From LMUY01 sp965198565 (GTDB taxonomy: Bacteria; Pseudomonadota; Alphaproteobacteria; Acetobacterales; Acetobacteraceae): DNA of 64,000 nucleotides. A program made the position numbers and the translations under genes. The DNA lies in NCBI GenBank assembly GCA_965198565.1, contig OZ240665.1:2852001-2916000 (forward strand), read 5' to 3'. Each line of letters starts with the position of its first letter. Position 1 is the stretch's first letter. A model generated the notes under the pieces. It saw only the letters and a list, made by a program, of their open reading frames with translations, did no database searches and had not been told where the DNA came from. This document shows positions 16,860-25,126 of this stretch, piece after piece.

Positions 16860-17426
16860 GTGCCCGCCGATCTTGCCAGCCTCAAAGCCGACCTCACCCG
16901 CCGCATGGATGGCGCCATGGAGACGCTGCGCCGCGACTTCGGCGGGCTGCGCACCGGGCGCGCCAGCCCGGCGCTGCTAGAGCCAGTCAAGGTGGAGGCC
17001 TATGGCTCCGAAGTGCCGATCACGCAGGTCGGCACCATCGGCGTGCCGGAATCGCGCATGCTCACCGTGCAGGTGTGGGACAAGACGCTGGTGGGCGCGG
17101 TGGAGCGGGCGGTCCGCGACTCCGGGCTGGGGCTGAACCCGGCGTCGGACGGGCAGACCGTGCGGGTGCCGATCCCGCAGCTCACGGCCGAACGCCGGGT
17201 CGAATTGGCGAAGGCGGCCGGGCGCTATGGCGAAGGCGCGCGGGTGGCGGTGCGCGGCGTGCGGCGGGACGGGATGGAGCAGGTTCGTGCGGCCGAGAAG
17301 AAGCACGACGTGAGCGAGGACGAGGCGAAAACCTGGTCCGACGAGGTGCAGAAGCTCACCGACCAGTATATCAAGCGCATCGACGAGAGCCTGACCGACA
17401 AAGAGCGTGAGATCAAGCAAGTCTAG
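16860..17426 (+). CDS. frr: Ribosome recycling factor
   Basis: An 188-residue protein that, with EF-G, splits ribosomes after termination. The helical hairpin domain shows LRRDFGGLRTGRASPALLEPV, domain II has YGSEVPITQVGTIGVPESR, and the C-terminal helix EAKTWSDEVQKLTDQYIKRI is typical. The start is GTG at 16860 with AGGTGA upstream. pyrH-frr-uppS is a conserved order. Confidence 0.98.
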   Translation: MPADLASLKADLTRRMDGAMETLRRDFGGLRTGRASPALLEPVKVEAYGSEVPITQVGTIGVPESRMLTVQVWDKTLVGAVERAVRDSGLGLNPASDGQTVRVPIPQLTAERRVELAKAAGRYGEGARVAVRGVRRDGMEQVRAAEKKHDVSEDEAKTWSDEVQKLTDQYIKRIDESLTDKEREIKQV

Positions 17427-17483
17427 ACGCTTAGGGGATGGTTCTGAGACCCGACACAGCGAGCAGGGCGCGGTGATACCCCA

Positions 17484-18230
17484 GTGAACGTTCAGACCAG
17501 CCGCATCGTGCCGGAGACGGCCGACCCCTCGGTGCCCGCCCATGTCGCGGTGATCATGGACGGCAATGGGCGTTGGGCGGCGGCGCGTGGGCTGCCGCGC
17601 GTGGCGGGGCATCGCGCCGGCACGCAGGCGGTGCGGCGCACGATCGAGGCGTCGATCAACCGCGGGGTGCGCTGGCTGACGCTGTATGCCTTCAGCAGCG
17701 AGAATTGGAGCCGTCCGCCGTCCGAGATCCTCGACCTGACGGGGCTGCTGCGGCACTACCTGCGCCAGGAGCTGGCCGAGTTGAAGCGGGAGGGCGTGCG
17801 CCTGCGGGTGATCGGCGAGCGGGATCGGTTCGGCCCGGAGCTGTGCACCGAACTGACCCGGGCGGAGCTGGAGACGATCGGCAACACGCGGCTGAACCTC
17901 AACATTGCGCTGTCCTATGGCGCGCGGGGGGAGATTGCCGCGGCCGCCCGCCGTGCTGCCGAAGCCGCGCGGGACGGCACGCTCGACCCGGCGACCCTGG
18001 ACGAGACGGCGTTCGCCGGGTTGTTGGCCACCGCGGGCATGCCCGACCCGGACCTGGTGGTCCGCACCAGCGGGGAGCACCGGCTGAGCAACTTCCTGCT
18101 GTGGCAATGCGCCTATGCCGAGCTGGTGTTCACCGAGGTGCTCTGGCCGGATTTCGGCGCCGCGGAGTTCGACGCGGCGCTGGCCGAGTTCCGCCGCCGC
18201 GAGCGCCGCTTCGGGGCCCGCCCTGGCTGA
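17484..18230 (+). CDS. uppS: Isoprenyl transferase (undecaprenyl diphosphate synthase)
   Basis: A 248-residue cis-prenyltransferase making the lipid carrier for peptidoglycan and O-antigen. The catalytic Asp is in VAVIMDGNGRWAAARG; ENWSRPPSEI, NIALSYGARGEI and VVRTSGEHRLSNFLLWQ are the other conserved regions. GTG start at 17484. A repeat-filled 320-bp stretch separates it from cdsA. Confidence 0.97.
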   Translation: MNVQTSRIVPETADPSVPAHVAVIMDGNGRWAAARGLPRVAGHRAGTQAVRRTIEASINRGVRWLTLYAFSSENWSRPPSEILDLTGLLRHYLRQELAELKREGVRLRVIGERDRFGPELCTELTRAELETIGNTRLNLNIALSYGARGEIAAAARRAAEAARDGTLDPATLDETAFAGLLATAGMPDPDLVVRTSGEHRLSNFLLWQCAYAELVFTEVLWPDFGAAEFDAALAEFRRRERRFGARPG

Positions 18231-18249
18231 CGTACTACCGCCACGCTCC

Positions 18250-18400
18250 TACTTCTCCCTCTCCCGTCCTACACGGGAGAGGGTCGGGGTGAGGGCTCTT
18301 GGGGCATGCACAATCCAGCGAAATCAAGCCATCGCGCCGAAGCATCGCGGCCCCGCACCCTCACCCCGACCCTCTCCCGCCCGCGGGAGAGGGAGCCATT
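18250..18400. repeat. Composite palindromic element (paired modules, reverse orientation)
   Basis: Two palindromic modules (18254-18300 and 18354-18396) face each other across a spacer that includes GCATGCACAATCCAGCGAAA. The spacer is the reverse complement of the one in the composites at 31490-31652 and 62818-63060 (TTGATTTCGCTGGATTGTGCA-type). It lies between the co-oriented uppS and cdsA genes. Confidence 0.85.
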
Positions 18401-18413
18401 CTCCGGTCAGGAC

Positions 18414-18522
18414 AAAAACCCTCTCCCGCCGGCGGGAGAGGGTTGGGTGAGGGCTCGGCCAACTTCCACTCTGGTGCCTGGGGCCCCTCACCCTGACCCT
18501 CTCCCAGAGGGAGAGGGAACTC
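18414..18522. repeat. Second palindrome pair before cdsA
   Basis: Modules at 18418-18457 and 18485-18522, facing each other and directly adjacent to the previous composite. The second one ends AGAGGGAGAGGGAAC right before the first cdsA codons, giving a Shine-Dalgarno-like tract. Confidence 0.85.
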
Positions 18523-18554
18523 ACCTCACGGCAACCCGCTGGGCGGACCTTCGG

Positions 18555-19184
18555 TTGCGCGTGCTCTCCGCCCTGGTCGCCGGACCGGTGGCGCTGGCTT
18601 GCGTCTGGTTCGGTGGGCGATTGCTGTTCGCGCTCGTGCTGGCCTGCCTGTTCGGCGTGGTGTGGGAGTGGGGCCAGATGTGCCGCTGGCAGGCGCGGCC
18701 GCTGCTGTTCGGCGTCGGCTACGCGGCCTGCGCCATGTTCTCGCTGTGGCTCTGGCGGCTGGCGGCCGGGCCGTGGGCGATCTTCTTCCTGTTCGCCGTG
18801 GTGTGGTGCAGCGACGTCGGCGCCTACGCCATCGGCCGGGCGGTCGGCGGCCCGCGTTTGGCGCCGGCAATCTCCCCAGGTAAGACATGGAGCGGTGCGG
18901 CCGGCGGCCTGGTCGCCGCCGTGGTGGGAGGGGGCTTGGTGGCTGGAAGCTGGAGCGCTAAGGAAGTCATCGCCGCTGTCGTGCTGGGCGTCGCGTCGCA
19001 GTTGGGCGACCTGGGCGAGAGCGCGGCCAAGCGGCACTACCGGGTGAAGGATTCGGGCACGCTGCTGCCGGGCCACGGCGGGCTGCTGGACCGGGTGGAC
19101 GGGCTGCTGGCGGCGGCCATCGTGGCGGGGGCGTTCCTGCTGGTGTCCATCGAGATGGCGCAAGCGCCGTTGGGCCAGTGGTGA
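18555..19184 (+). CDS. cdsA: Phosphatidate cytidylyltransferase (start uncertain)
   Basis: Membrane enzyme making CDP-diacylglycerol from phosphatidate and CTP. Eight or so helices; the C-terminal CDS signature is SQLGDLGESAAKRHYRVKDSG then LLPGHGGLLDRVDGLL, and the CTP-site region ISPGKTWSGAAGG is present. The start is a problem: no ATG or GTG follows the repeats before RWADLRLRVLSALVAG, which homologues carry about ten residues in. TTG at 18555 is the first acceptable codon. An open frame back to 18306 exists but its extra residues (LTPTLSRPRERE, PHPDPLPEGEG) are translated repeat. Real start may be non-canonical or inside the repeat. Confidence 0.88.
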   Translation: MRVLSALVAGPVALACVWFGGRLLFALVLACLFGVVWEWGQMCRWQARPLLFGVGYAACAMFSLWLWRLAAGPWAIFFLFAVVWCSDVGAYAIGRAVGGPRLAPAISPGKTWSGAAGGLVAAVVGGGLVAGSWSAKEVIAAVVLGVASQLGDLGESAAKRHYRVKDSGTLLPGHGGLLDRVDGLLAAAIVAGAFLLVSIEMAQAPLGQW

Positions 19185-20362
19185 GAACCGTCACCGTCCT
19201 GGGCAGCACGGGCAGCGTCGGCTGCAGCACGGTGGATTTGCTGACTGCCCATTCCGGCCAGTTCAAGGTGCGCTGCCTCACCGGCGGGCGCAACGTGGCG
19301 GCGCTGGCGCAGCAGGCGATCGCGCTGCATGCCGACCGGGCCGTTATCGCCGATCTGTCGTGTTATTCGGCCCTGCAAGAGGCGCTGGCCGGCTCCGGCA
19401 TTGCCGTGGCGGCAGGGGAGGCGGCGGTGATCGAGGCGGCGTCGGTGCCGGCGGACTGGACTATGGCGGCGATCGCGGGGGCGGCCGGGCTGCCGGCCAC
19501 CTTGGCGGCGATCCGGCGCGGTGGCGCCATCGCGTTTGCCAACAAGGAGGCGCTGGTGTGTGCCGGCGAGGTGATGCTGCAGGCGGTGCGCGACGCCGGG
19601 GCCACCTTGCTGCCGGTCGATTCGGAGCACAACGCGATCTTCCAGGCGATGGCGGAGGGCAATGGCCGCTTCGTGGAGCGGATCACGCTCACCGCCTCGG
19701 GCGGCCCGTTCCGCACCGCGAGCCTGGCCGAGATGGCCGCGGCCACGCCGGAGCGGGCGCTGAAGCATCCGGTCTGGTCGATGGGCGCCAAGATCAGCAT
19801 CGATTCGGCCACCATGTTCAACAAGGGGCTCGAGCTGATCGAGGCGGCCCGGCTGTTCGACCTGCCGGAGAGCCAGGTGGACGTGCTGGTGCACCCGCAG
19901 TCGGTGGTGCACGGGCTGGTCGCCTATAGCGACGGCAGCGTGCTGGCGCAGTTGGGCAGCCCGGACATGCGCATCCCGATCGCGCATGCCTTGGCCTGGC
20001 CGGCGCGGCTGCCGACCAACTCGCCGCGGCTGGACTTGGCGGCGGTGGCGCGGCTGGAGTTCGCTGCTCCGGATCTGGAGCGGTTCCCGGCCTTGCGCCT
20101 GGCGCGCGATGCCTTGCGCGCGGGTGGGGGCGCCCCCACCATCCTCAATGCTGCCAACGAGGTGGCGGTTGCGGCGTTCCTGGCGCGGGAGATCGGCTTC
20201 CTGGAGATCGCGTTCGTGGTGGAGGCGGTGCTGGATCGGCTGGGCGCCCCGGAAGCGGCCTCGCTGGACAGCGTCTTGGCGCTCGATGCGCTCGGGCGGC
20301 AGGTTGCGGCGGATGTGATTGCGGCGGGACGGTCCACGCCGCGGCGTAAGGATGTGGCGTGA
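19178..20362 (+). CDS. dxr: 1-deoxy-D-xylulose 5-phosphate reductoisomerase
   Basis: A 394-residue NADPH enzyme of the MEP isoprenoid pathway. NADPH binding is seen in VTVLGSTGSVGCSTVDLL, the metal and substrate site in LLPVDSEHNAIFQAM, and the flexible loop and substrate residues in HPVWSMGAKISIDSATMFNK. GTG at 19178 or GTG at 19181; the second overlaps the cdsA stop as GTGA. Tight spacing to cdsA and rseP supports one operon. Confidence 0.97.
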   Translation: MVRTVTVLGSTGSVGCSTVDLLTAHSGQFKVRCLTGGRNVAALAQQAIALHADRAVIADLSCYSALQEALAGSGIAVAAGEAAVIEAASVPADWTMAAIAGAAGLPATLAAIRRGGAIAFANKEALVCAGEVMLQAVRDAGATLLPVDSEHNAIFQAMAEGNGRFVERITLTASGGPFRTASLAEMAAATPERALKHPVWSMGAKISIDSATMFNKGLELIEAARLFDLPESQVDVLVHPQSVVHGLVAYSDGSVLAQLGSPDMRIPIAHALAWPARLPTNSPRLDLAAVARLEFAAPDLERFPALRLARDALRAGGGAPTILNAANEVAVAAFLAREIGFLEIAFVVEAVLDRLGAPEAASLDSVLALDALGRQVAADVIAAGRSTPRRKDVA

Positions 20363-21462
20363 TGACGTTTTTGCCCGACGCGGTGCGCACCATTGTGTCG
20401 TTCGTGGTGGTGCTCGGAGTGTTGGTGTTCATCCACGAGATGGGGCACTACCTGGCGGCCCGCTGGCGCGGCATTCATGTCGAGGCGTTCTCGATCGGCT
20501 TCGGCCGGCCGATCGCGCGCTGGACCGACCGCGTCGGCACCGAGTGGCGGCTGTGCTGGCTGCCACTGGGCGGCTACGTGAAGCTGCATGGCCAGGAGCG
20601 GCCGCAGGACGTGCCGGAGGAGGTGCGCGCCACGTGGTTGCCGGGGCGGACGTTCCACGAAAAGGGCGTAGGTTCGCGCGCCATCGTGGTGGCCGCCGGG
20701 CCGATTGCGAACTTCGTGCTCGCGGCGGTGCTGTTCAGCATCATCTTCAGCATCCAGGGCGAGCCTGGTGAGCCGGTGGTGCAATCGGTGGTGCAGAACT
20801 CCGCCGCCGCTGCCGCCGGGTTGCAGCCCGGGGATCGGGTTACGGAGATAAATACTCGTAGAATCACCGGGTTCGAGGACATTGTTCAGATCGTTTCCGC
20901 CAGCCCGGGCAAGCCGCTGACGGTGACGGTGCTGCGGAACGGGGCGTTGCAGACCCTTCCGGTGACGCCGGCCTCGATCGACGATGGCGGTGGCGGCAAG
21001 ATCGGCCAGTTGGGCATCACGGGCGCGCTGCGTCCGGTGGGTCCGTTGCGGGCGGTGCGCGATGGTGCGGTGCACACCTGGAGCGTCGCGGTGCAGACCT
21101 TGGCGGGGGTGGGCGAGATCATCACCGGGCAGCGCGGCACGGCGGGGTTGGGCGGGCCGCTGAAGATCGCGCAGCTGTCCGGCCAGGTGGCGGAGCACGG
21201 GATTGGCAGCCTGGTGTCGTTCATTGCGCTGCTGTCGGTCAATCTCGGGCTGATCAACCTGTTCCCGATCCCGATTTTGGACGGCGGTCACCTGGTGTTC
21301 TACGCCTTCGAGGCGATCCGCGGGCGGCCGCTGCCGGCGCGCGCGCAGGAGTATGGCTTCCGCGCCGGGCTGGCGCTGATTGCGTGCATCTTCCTGTTCG
21401 TGACGTGGAACGACCTGACCAGTTTCGGCCTGTTCCGCTGGGTGGCCGGGCTGATCGGGTAG
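20359..21462 (+). CDS. rseP: RIP metalloprotease RseP (site-2 protease)
   Basis: A 367-residue intramembrane zinc protease that cleaves anti-sigma factors and remnant signal peptides. The zinc site HEMGH is in VFIHEMGHYLAARWRG; a PDZ domain follows (AAGLQPGDRVTEINTRRI), and the second metal motif is NLFPIPILDGGHLV. GTG 20359 overlaps the dxr stop; ATG 20362 is the alternative and has AAGGAT upstream. Its TAG stop is inside the first copy of a 24-bp direct duplication. Confidence 0.97.
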   Translation: MMTFLPDAVRTIVSFVVVLGVLVFIHEMGHYLAARWRGIHVEAFSIGFGRPIARWTDRVGTEWRLCWLPLGGYVKLHGQERPQDVPEEVRATWLPGRTFHEKGVGSRAIVVAAGPIANFVLAAVLFSIIFSIQGEPGEPVVQSVVQNSAAAAAGLQPGDRVTEINTRRITGFEDIVQIVSASPGKPLTVTVLRNGALQTLPVTPASIDDGGGGKIGQLGITGALRPVGPLRAVRDGAVHTWSVAVQTLAGVGEIITGQRGTAGLGGPLKIAQLSGQVAEHGIGSLVSFIALLSVNLGLINLFPIPILDGGHLVFYAFEAIRGRPLPARAQEYGFRAGLALIACIFLFVTWNDLTSFGLFRWVAGLIG

Positions 21463-21540
21463 CCCCCGCTCCGCACCCTCACGTAGCCCCCGCTCCGCAC
21501 CCTCACCCCGACCCTCTCCCGCCCGCGGGAGAGGGAGGCA
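21459..21540. repeat. 24-bp direct duplication running into a palindrome module
   Basis: Two perfect copies of a 24-mer beginning GTAGCCCCCGCTCCG (21459-21482 and 21483-21506); the first contains the rseP stop codon. The second leads into CCTCACCCCGACCCTCTCCCG...CGGGAGAGGGAGG (to about 21538). The duplication probably arose by slippage beside the palindrome. Confidence 0.85.
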
Positions 21541-21590
21541 CTGTCGAGTAGCGCTAAAAAGCCTCTGTATCAAACGTGAATCAATGACGC

Positions 21591-24185
21591 GTGGCTCTTG
21601 GCGGCGGGGCGGGAGTCTGCCTACAAGCGCCGGTCCCCGGGGGGTTACCGTCGTTGTCGCGCATCCGCCTAGTCCTATTGACGACCGTTTGCCTGACAGT
21701 GATCAGCGGTGACCTCACGGTCGGCGCACAATCGCCCGCACCGCAGCCGCCAGCTGCGGCCGCCTCTCCCAGCGCAGCACCCGACGCGAGCCAACCGGCC
21801 CGGCCCGGCCGGCCAGCGTCCCGGCGCCGGAGCCTGGCCGCCGAGCCAGCCGCCGCCAGCGGGGAGACGATCAGCGCCATCCGCATCGTCGGCAACGAGC
21901 GCATCGAGTCGGGCACCATCCTGTCCTACATGCTGGTCGGGCCCGGCGACCCAGCCAACCCGGACCTGATCGATCGCAGCCTCAAGACGCTGTTCGCCAC
22001 CGGGCTGTTCAGCGACGTCACCATCACGCGGGACGGCTCGGCGCTGGTGGTCAAGGTGGTGGAGAACCCGCTGGTGAACCGCGTGGCGTTCGACGGCAAC
22101 CATGCCATCGGCGACGACGCGTTGCGCGCGCTGGTGGAACTGCGCCCCCGCTCGGTGTTCACGCCGGAGGTCGCCCGCTCCGACCGGCAGAAGATCCTCG
22201 ACGCCTATGCCAAGAAGGGCCGCTACGGCGCGACCGTCGAGCCGAAGATCATCCGCTTGCCGCAGAACCGCGTCGACGTGGTGTTCGAGATCAACGACGG
22301 CGTGGCAACGCTGGTGAGTCGCATCACCTTCGTCAACAACCATGCTTTCGGTGAGCAGCGGCTGCGCGAGATCATCGAGTCCCGCGAGTCGGCCTGGTAT
22401 CGCTTCCTGTCCAACAGCGACGTCTACGACCCGGCGCGCATCGAATACGACAAGGAGTTGCTGCGCCGCTTCTACCTCAAGAACGGCTATGCCGACTTCG
22501 AGGTGAGGGACGCCACGGCCGAACTGGCGCCTGACCGGTCTTCGTTCTTCGTCACCTTCACGCTCAACGAGGGCGCGCAGTACCGCGTCTCGTCCATCAC
22601 CGTGAACTCGAGCCTGCCCGCGCTGACCAGCGCGATGCTGATGCCGCTGGTGGAGCAGCAAAAGGGCGAGATCTACGACGGCGACGCCATCGAGCGCAGC
22701 GTGAACGCGATGCAGGACGCGGCGCAGGCGCGCGGGGTGAATTTCGTGCTGGTGCGCCCGCGCATCGCGCGCAACCGCGACAAGCACACGGTGGACCTGG
22801 TGTTCGACGTGACGGAAGGGCCGCGGGTGTATGTCGAGCGCATCGACATCACCGGCAACACCCGCACCAAGGACAAGGTGATCCGCCGCGAGATGCAGGT
22901 CGCGGAGGGCGACGCGTACAACCCGGTGGCGATCCGCCGCTCCCGCCAGCGGCTGACCGAGCTGGGCTACTTCAATTCGGTCAACATCACGCAGACGCCG
23001 GGCAGCACGGCCGACAAGGCCATCGTGGACGTAGCGGTGGACGAGAAGGCGACCGGCGAACTCAGCTTCGGCGGCGGCTTCTCGACGGACGCGGGCGCGC
23101 TGCTGAGCGCCGGGTTGCGCGAGAAGAACCTGATCGGCACCGGCATCGACTCCTCGCTGAACGGAACCTTGGCGCAGCGGCGCTCGGAGATCGACCTGTC
23201 GGCCACCGACCCGTATTTCCTGGACCGCAACCTGGTCGGCGGGTTCGACATCTTCCACGTCAGCAACAACAACCAGAACATCTCCGGCTACAACGAGTCG
23301 CGCACCGGCCTGTCGCTGCGCACCGGCTACCAGATCAACCCGCACCTCACCCAGGCCGTCACGTATTCAGCCGTCGAGCGGAACGTCGACAACGTCAACG
23401 AGGGCGCCAGCCTCTACATCCTGAACTCGGCCGGCGGTTCGTTCCTGTCCCAGGTGGGGCAGACGCTGACCTTGGACTACCGGGACAGCCGGGTGGACCC
23501 GCATAGCGGCTTCGTTCTTCGCTACGGGCTGGACGTGGCGGGGCTGGGCGGCACGGCGCATTACGTGCGCAACAAGGTGGATGGCACCTACTTCATCCCG
23601 TTCGACCGCTTCACCGGCAACAGCGACTGGGGCTTGGCGATTTCGGCCAGCGGCGGCTACCTGACCGATCTCGGCTCCTCGCAGGAGAACCTGATCGACC
23701 GCTTCTTCCTGGGCGGCGACAACTTGCGCGGCTTCCAGTCGGGCGGGGCCGGGCCGCATACGGTTCCGCGGACGGACTTGGACAGTCAGGACCCCAAGAC
23801 GCTGGGACAAGGCAGCATCGTTTATGGCAGCGACAGCGTGGGCGGCCGGCTGATCTACACGCAATCGACCGAGCTGCACTTCCCGCTGCCGGTCTCGGCG
23901 GACCTAGGGGTATCCGGCCGCGCTTTCGTGGATGCCGGCGGCTTGGCGCAGGTCAAGCAGCAGGGCGCGCTGTTCGCCTACAACATCTATGACCAGCCGG
24001 TTGCCGGCGGGGTGATCCAGAAGCTCTACCACCCGAACAACCTGTCGCCCCGGGTCGGTGCCGGGGTCGGCGTGTCTTGGAAGACTCCGTTCGGGCTGAT
24101 CAATATCGACTTGGCCGACCCCATCGTGAAGCAGAAATACGACCAGACGCAGATCTTCCGGTTCGGCTTCGGCACCCGGTTCTAA
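21591..24185 (+). CDS. bamA: Outer membrane assembly factor BamA
   Basis: The 864-residue Omp85 protein that inserts beta-barrel proteins in the outer membrane. A signal peptide (RIRLVLLTTVCLTVISG) precedes an Ala/Pro-rich linker, then five POTRA domains (first one ISAIRIVGNERIESGTILSY), then a 16-strand barrel with GGDNLRGFQSGGAGP and the C-terminal aromatic strand FRFGFGTRF. The start is uncertain: GTG 21591 or TTG 21654, the latter giving a normal-length signal peptide. Followed at ten bases by skp, as usual. Confidence 0.96.
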   Translation: MALGGGAGVCLQAPVPGGLPSLSRIRLVLLTTVCLTVISGDLTVGAQSPAPQPPAAAASPSAAPDASQPARPGRPASRRRSLAAEPAAASGETISAIRIVGNERIESGTILSYMLVGPGDPANPDLIDRSLKTLFATGLFSDVTITRDGSALVVKVVENPLVNRVAFDGNHAIGDDALRALVELRPRSVFTPEVARSDRQKILDAYAKKGRYGATVEPKIIRLPQNRVDVVFEINDGVATLVSRITFVNNHAFGEQRLREIIESRESAWYRFLSNSDVYDPARIEYDKELLRRFYLKNGYADFEVRDATAELAPDRSSFFVTFTLNEGAQYRVSSITVNSSLPALTSAMLMPLVEQQKGEIYDGDAIERSVNAMQDAAQARGVNFVLVRPRIARNRDKHTVDLVFDVTEGPRVYVERIDITGNTRTKDKVIRREMQVAEGDAYNPVAIRRSRQRLTELGYFNSVNITQTPGSTADKAIVDVAVDEKATGELSFGGGFSTDAGALLSAGLREKNLIGTGIDSSLNGTLAQRRSEIDLSATDPYFLDRNLVGGFDIFHVSNNNQNISGYNESRTGLSLRTGYQINPHLTQAVTYSAVERNVDNVNEGASLYILNSAGGSFLSQVGQTLTLDYRDSRVDPHSGFVLRYGLDVAGLGGTAHYVRNKVDGTYFIPFDRFTGNSDWGLAISASGGYLTDLGSSQENLIDRFFLGGDNLRGFQSGGAGPHTVPRTDLDSQDPKTLGQGSIVYGSDSVGGRLIYTQSTELHFPLPVSADLGVSGRAFVDAGGLAQVKQQGALFAYNIYDQPVAGGVIQKLYHPNNLSPRVGAGVGVSWKTPFGLINIDLADPIVKQKYDQTQIFRFGFGTRF

Positions 24186-24195
24186 GGTGAGCAAA

Positions 24196-25110
24196 ATGAT
24201 GTCTTTCCGCCCCGCCAAATTCTCCGTGACGTTGCGGTATGGGGCCGTGGCCGCTGCGATGCTGCTGCAGCCCGGCGTGGCCGCGGCGCAGGGCTACTTC
24301 ATCCCGCCGCAGAACGCGCAGCGGGCTGCCCCGGGCGGCGCCCCGGTGGCCCGCCCGGCGCCGCGGCCGCCCGCACCGGTGCAGCAGTCGTTGCCGCCGC
24401 CGCCGCCGGTGGAGATCCCGAGCGGGCTGCCCGGCGTGCCGAGCAGCGATGCCGACCAGCCGGACCAGACGGCGGCGGCGCAGATGCCCAACCTGCCTGT
24501 GCCGGAGTTGCCGCCGCTGCCCAAGGGCACCACGCCGCCGGCGCCGATCATCGGTGTGCTGGGGGTGCCGGAGATCATGCGCGCGGCCACCGCCTCGCAA
24601 GAGGTGGAGAAGGTCATCACCGAGCGGCGCCAGAAGCTGCAGGAGGATGCGCAGAAGGGCCAGGCGGTTTGGCACGACATGCAGCAGCAGCTTTCGGCCG
24701 ACCGCGCCACGATGAATCCCGAGCAGATCCGCGGCAAGGAACGTGAGCTGCAGGAGCGCATCACCGCCGACCAGAAGAACTGGCGTGACCGCAACCGCAT
24801 CATCCAGGAGACGGCGCAATATTCGCTCAACCAGATCGAGCGCACCCTGATCGCCGTGATCCGGCAGGTGGCGGAGAGCCGCGGCATGAACCTGGTGCTG
24901 CACCGGGCGCAGGTGGCGCTGAACGTCAACGAACTCGACATCACCGACCAGGTGACGCAGCAGATGAACAAGGTGATGCCGTCCATCACCATCGCGCCGG
25001 ACGGGGTGTCGCCGCTGGCGCAGAACACGCCGCCGGCTGCAGGATCGGCGGCACCCACCCCGACGCCGGCCTCCGCGCCGCCGTCGAGCCCGCCGCCGGC
25101 GCGCCATTAG
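24196..25110 (+). CDS. skp: OmpH/Skp-family periplasmic chaperone
   Basis: A 304-residue exported protein. Signal peptide to about VAAAQG, then a long Pro/Ala-rich region (residues about 35-115), then the Skp core IGVLGVPEIMRAATASQEVE with coiled-coil helices (KVITERRQKLQEDAQKGQAV; ERELQERITADQKNWRDRNR), and a Pro-rich tail. It escorts outer-membrane proteins to BamA. The Pro-rich head and tail make it about twice the length of E. coli Skp. ATG 24196 is chosen because AGGTGA lies five bases upstream; GTG 24187 is the alternative. Confidence 0.9.
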   Translation: MMSFRPAKFSVTLRYGAVAAAMLLQPGVAAAQGYFIPPQNAQRAAPGGAPVARPAPRPPAPVQQSLPPPPPVEIPSGLPGVPSSDADQPDQTAAAQMPNLPVPELPPLPKGTTPPAPIIGVLGVPEIMRAATASQEVEKVITERRQKLQEDAQKGQAVWHDMQQQLSADRATMNPEQIRGKERELQERITADQKNWRDRNRIIQETAQYSLNQIERTLIAVIRQVAESRGMNLVLHRAQVALNVNELDITDQVTQQMNKVMPSITIAPDGVSPLAQNTPPAAGSAAPTPTPASAPPSSPPPARH

Positions 25111-25126
25111 CCACGCGGGTGCCCTG

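Noticed and set aside
18306..18554. Cytoplasmic N-terminal domain for cdsA
   Set aside because: The residues are translated copies of the dispersed repeat (LTPTLSRPRERE type) and are not a protein domain.
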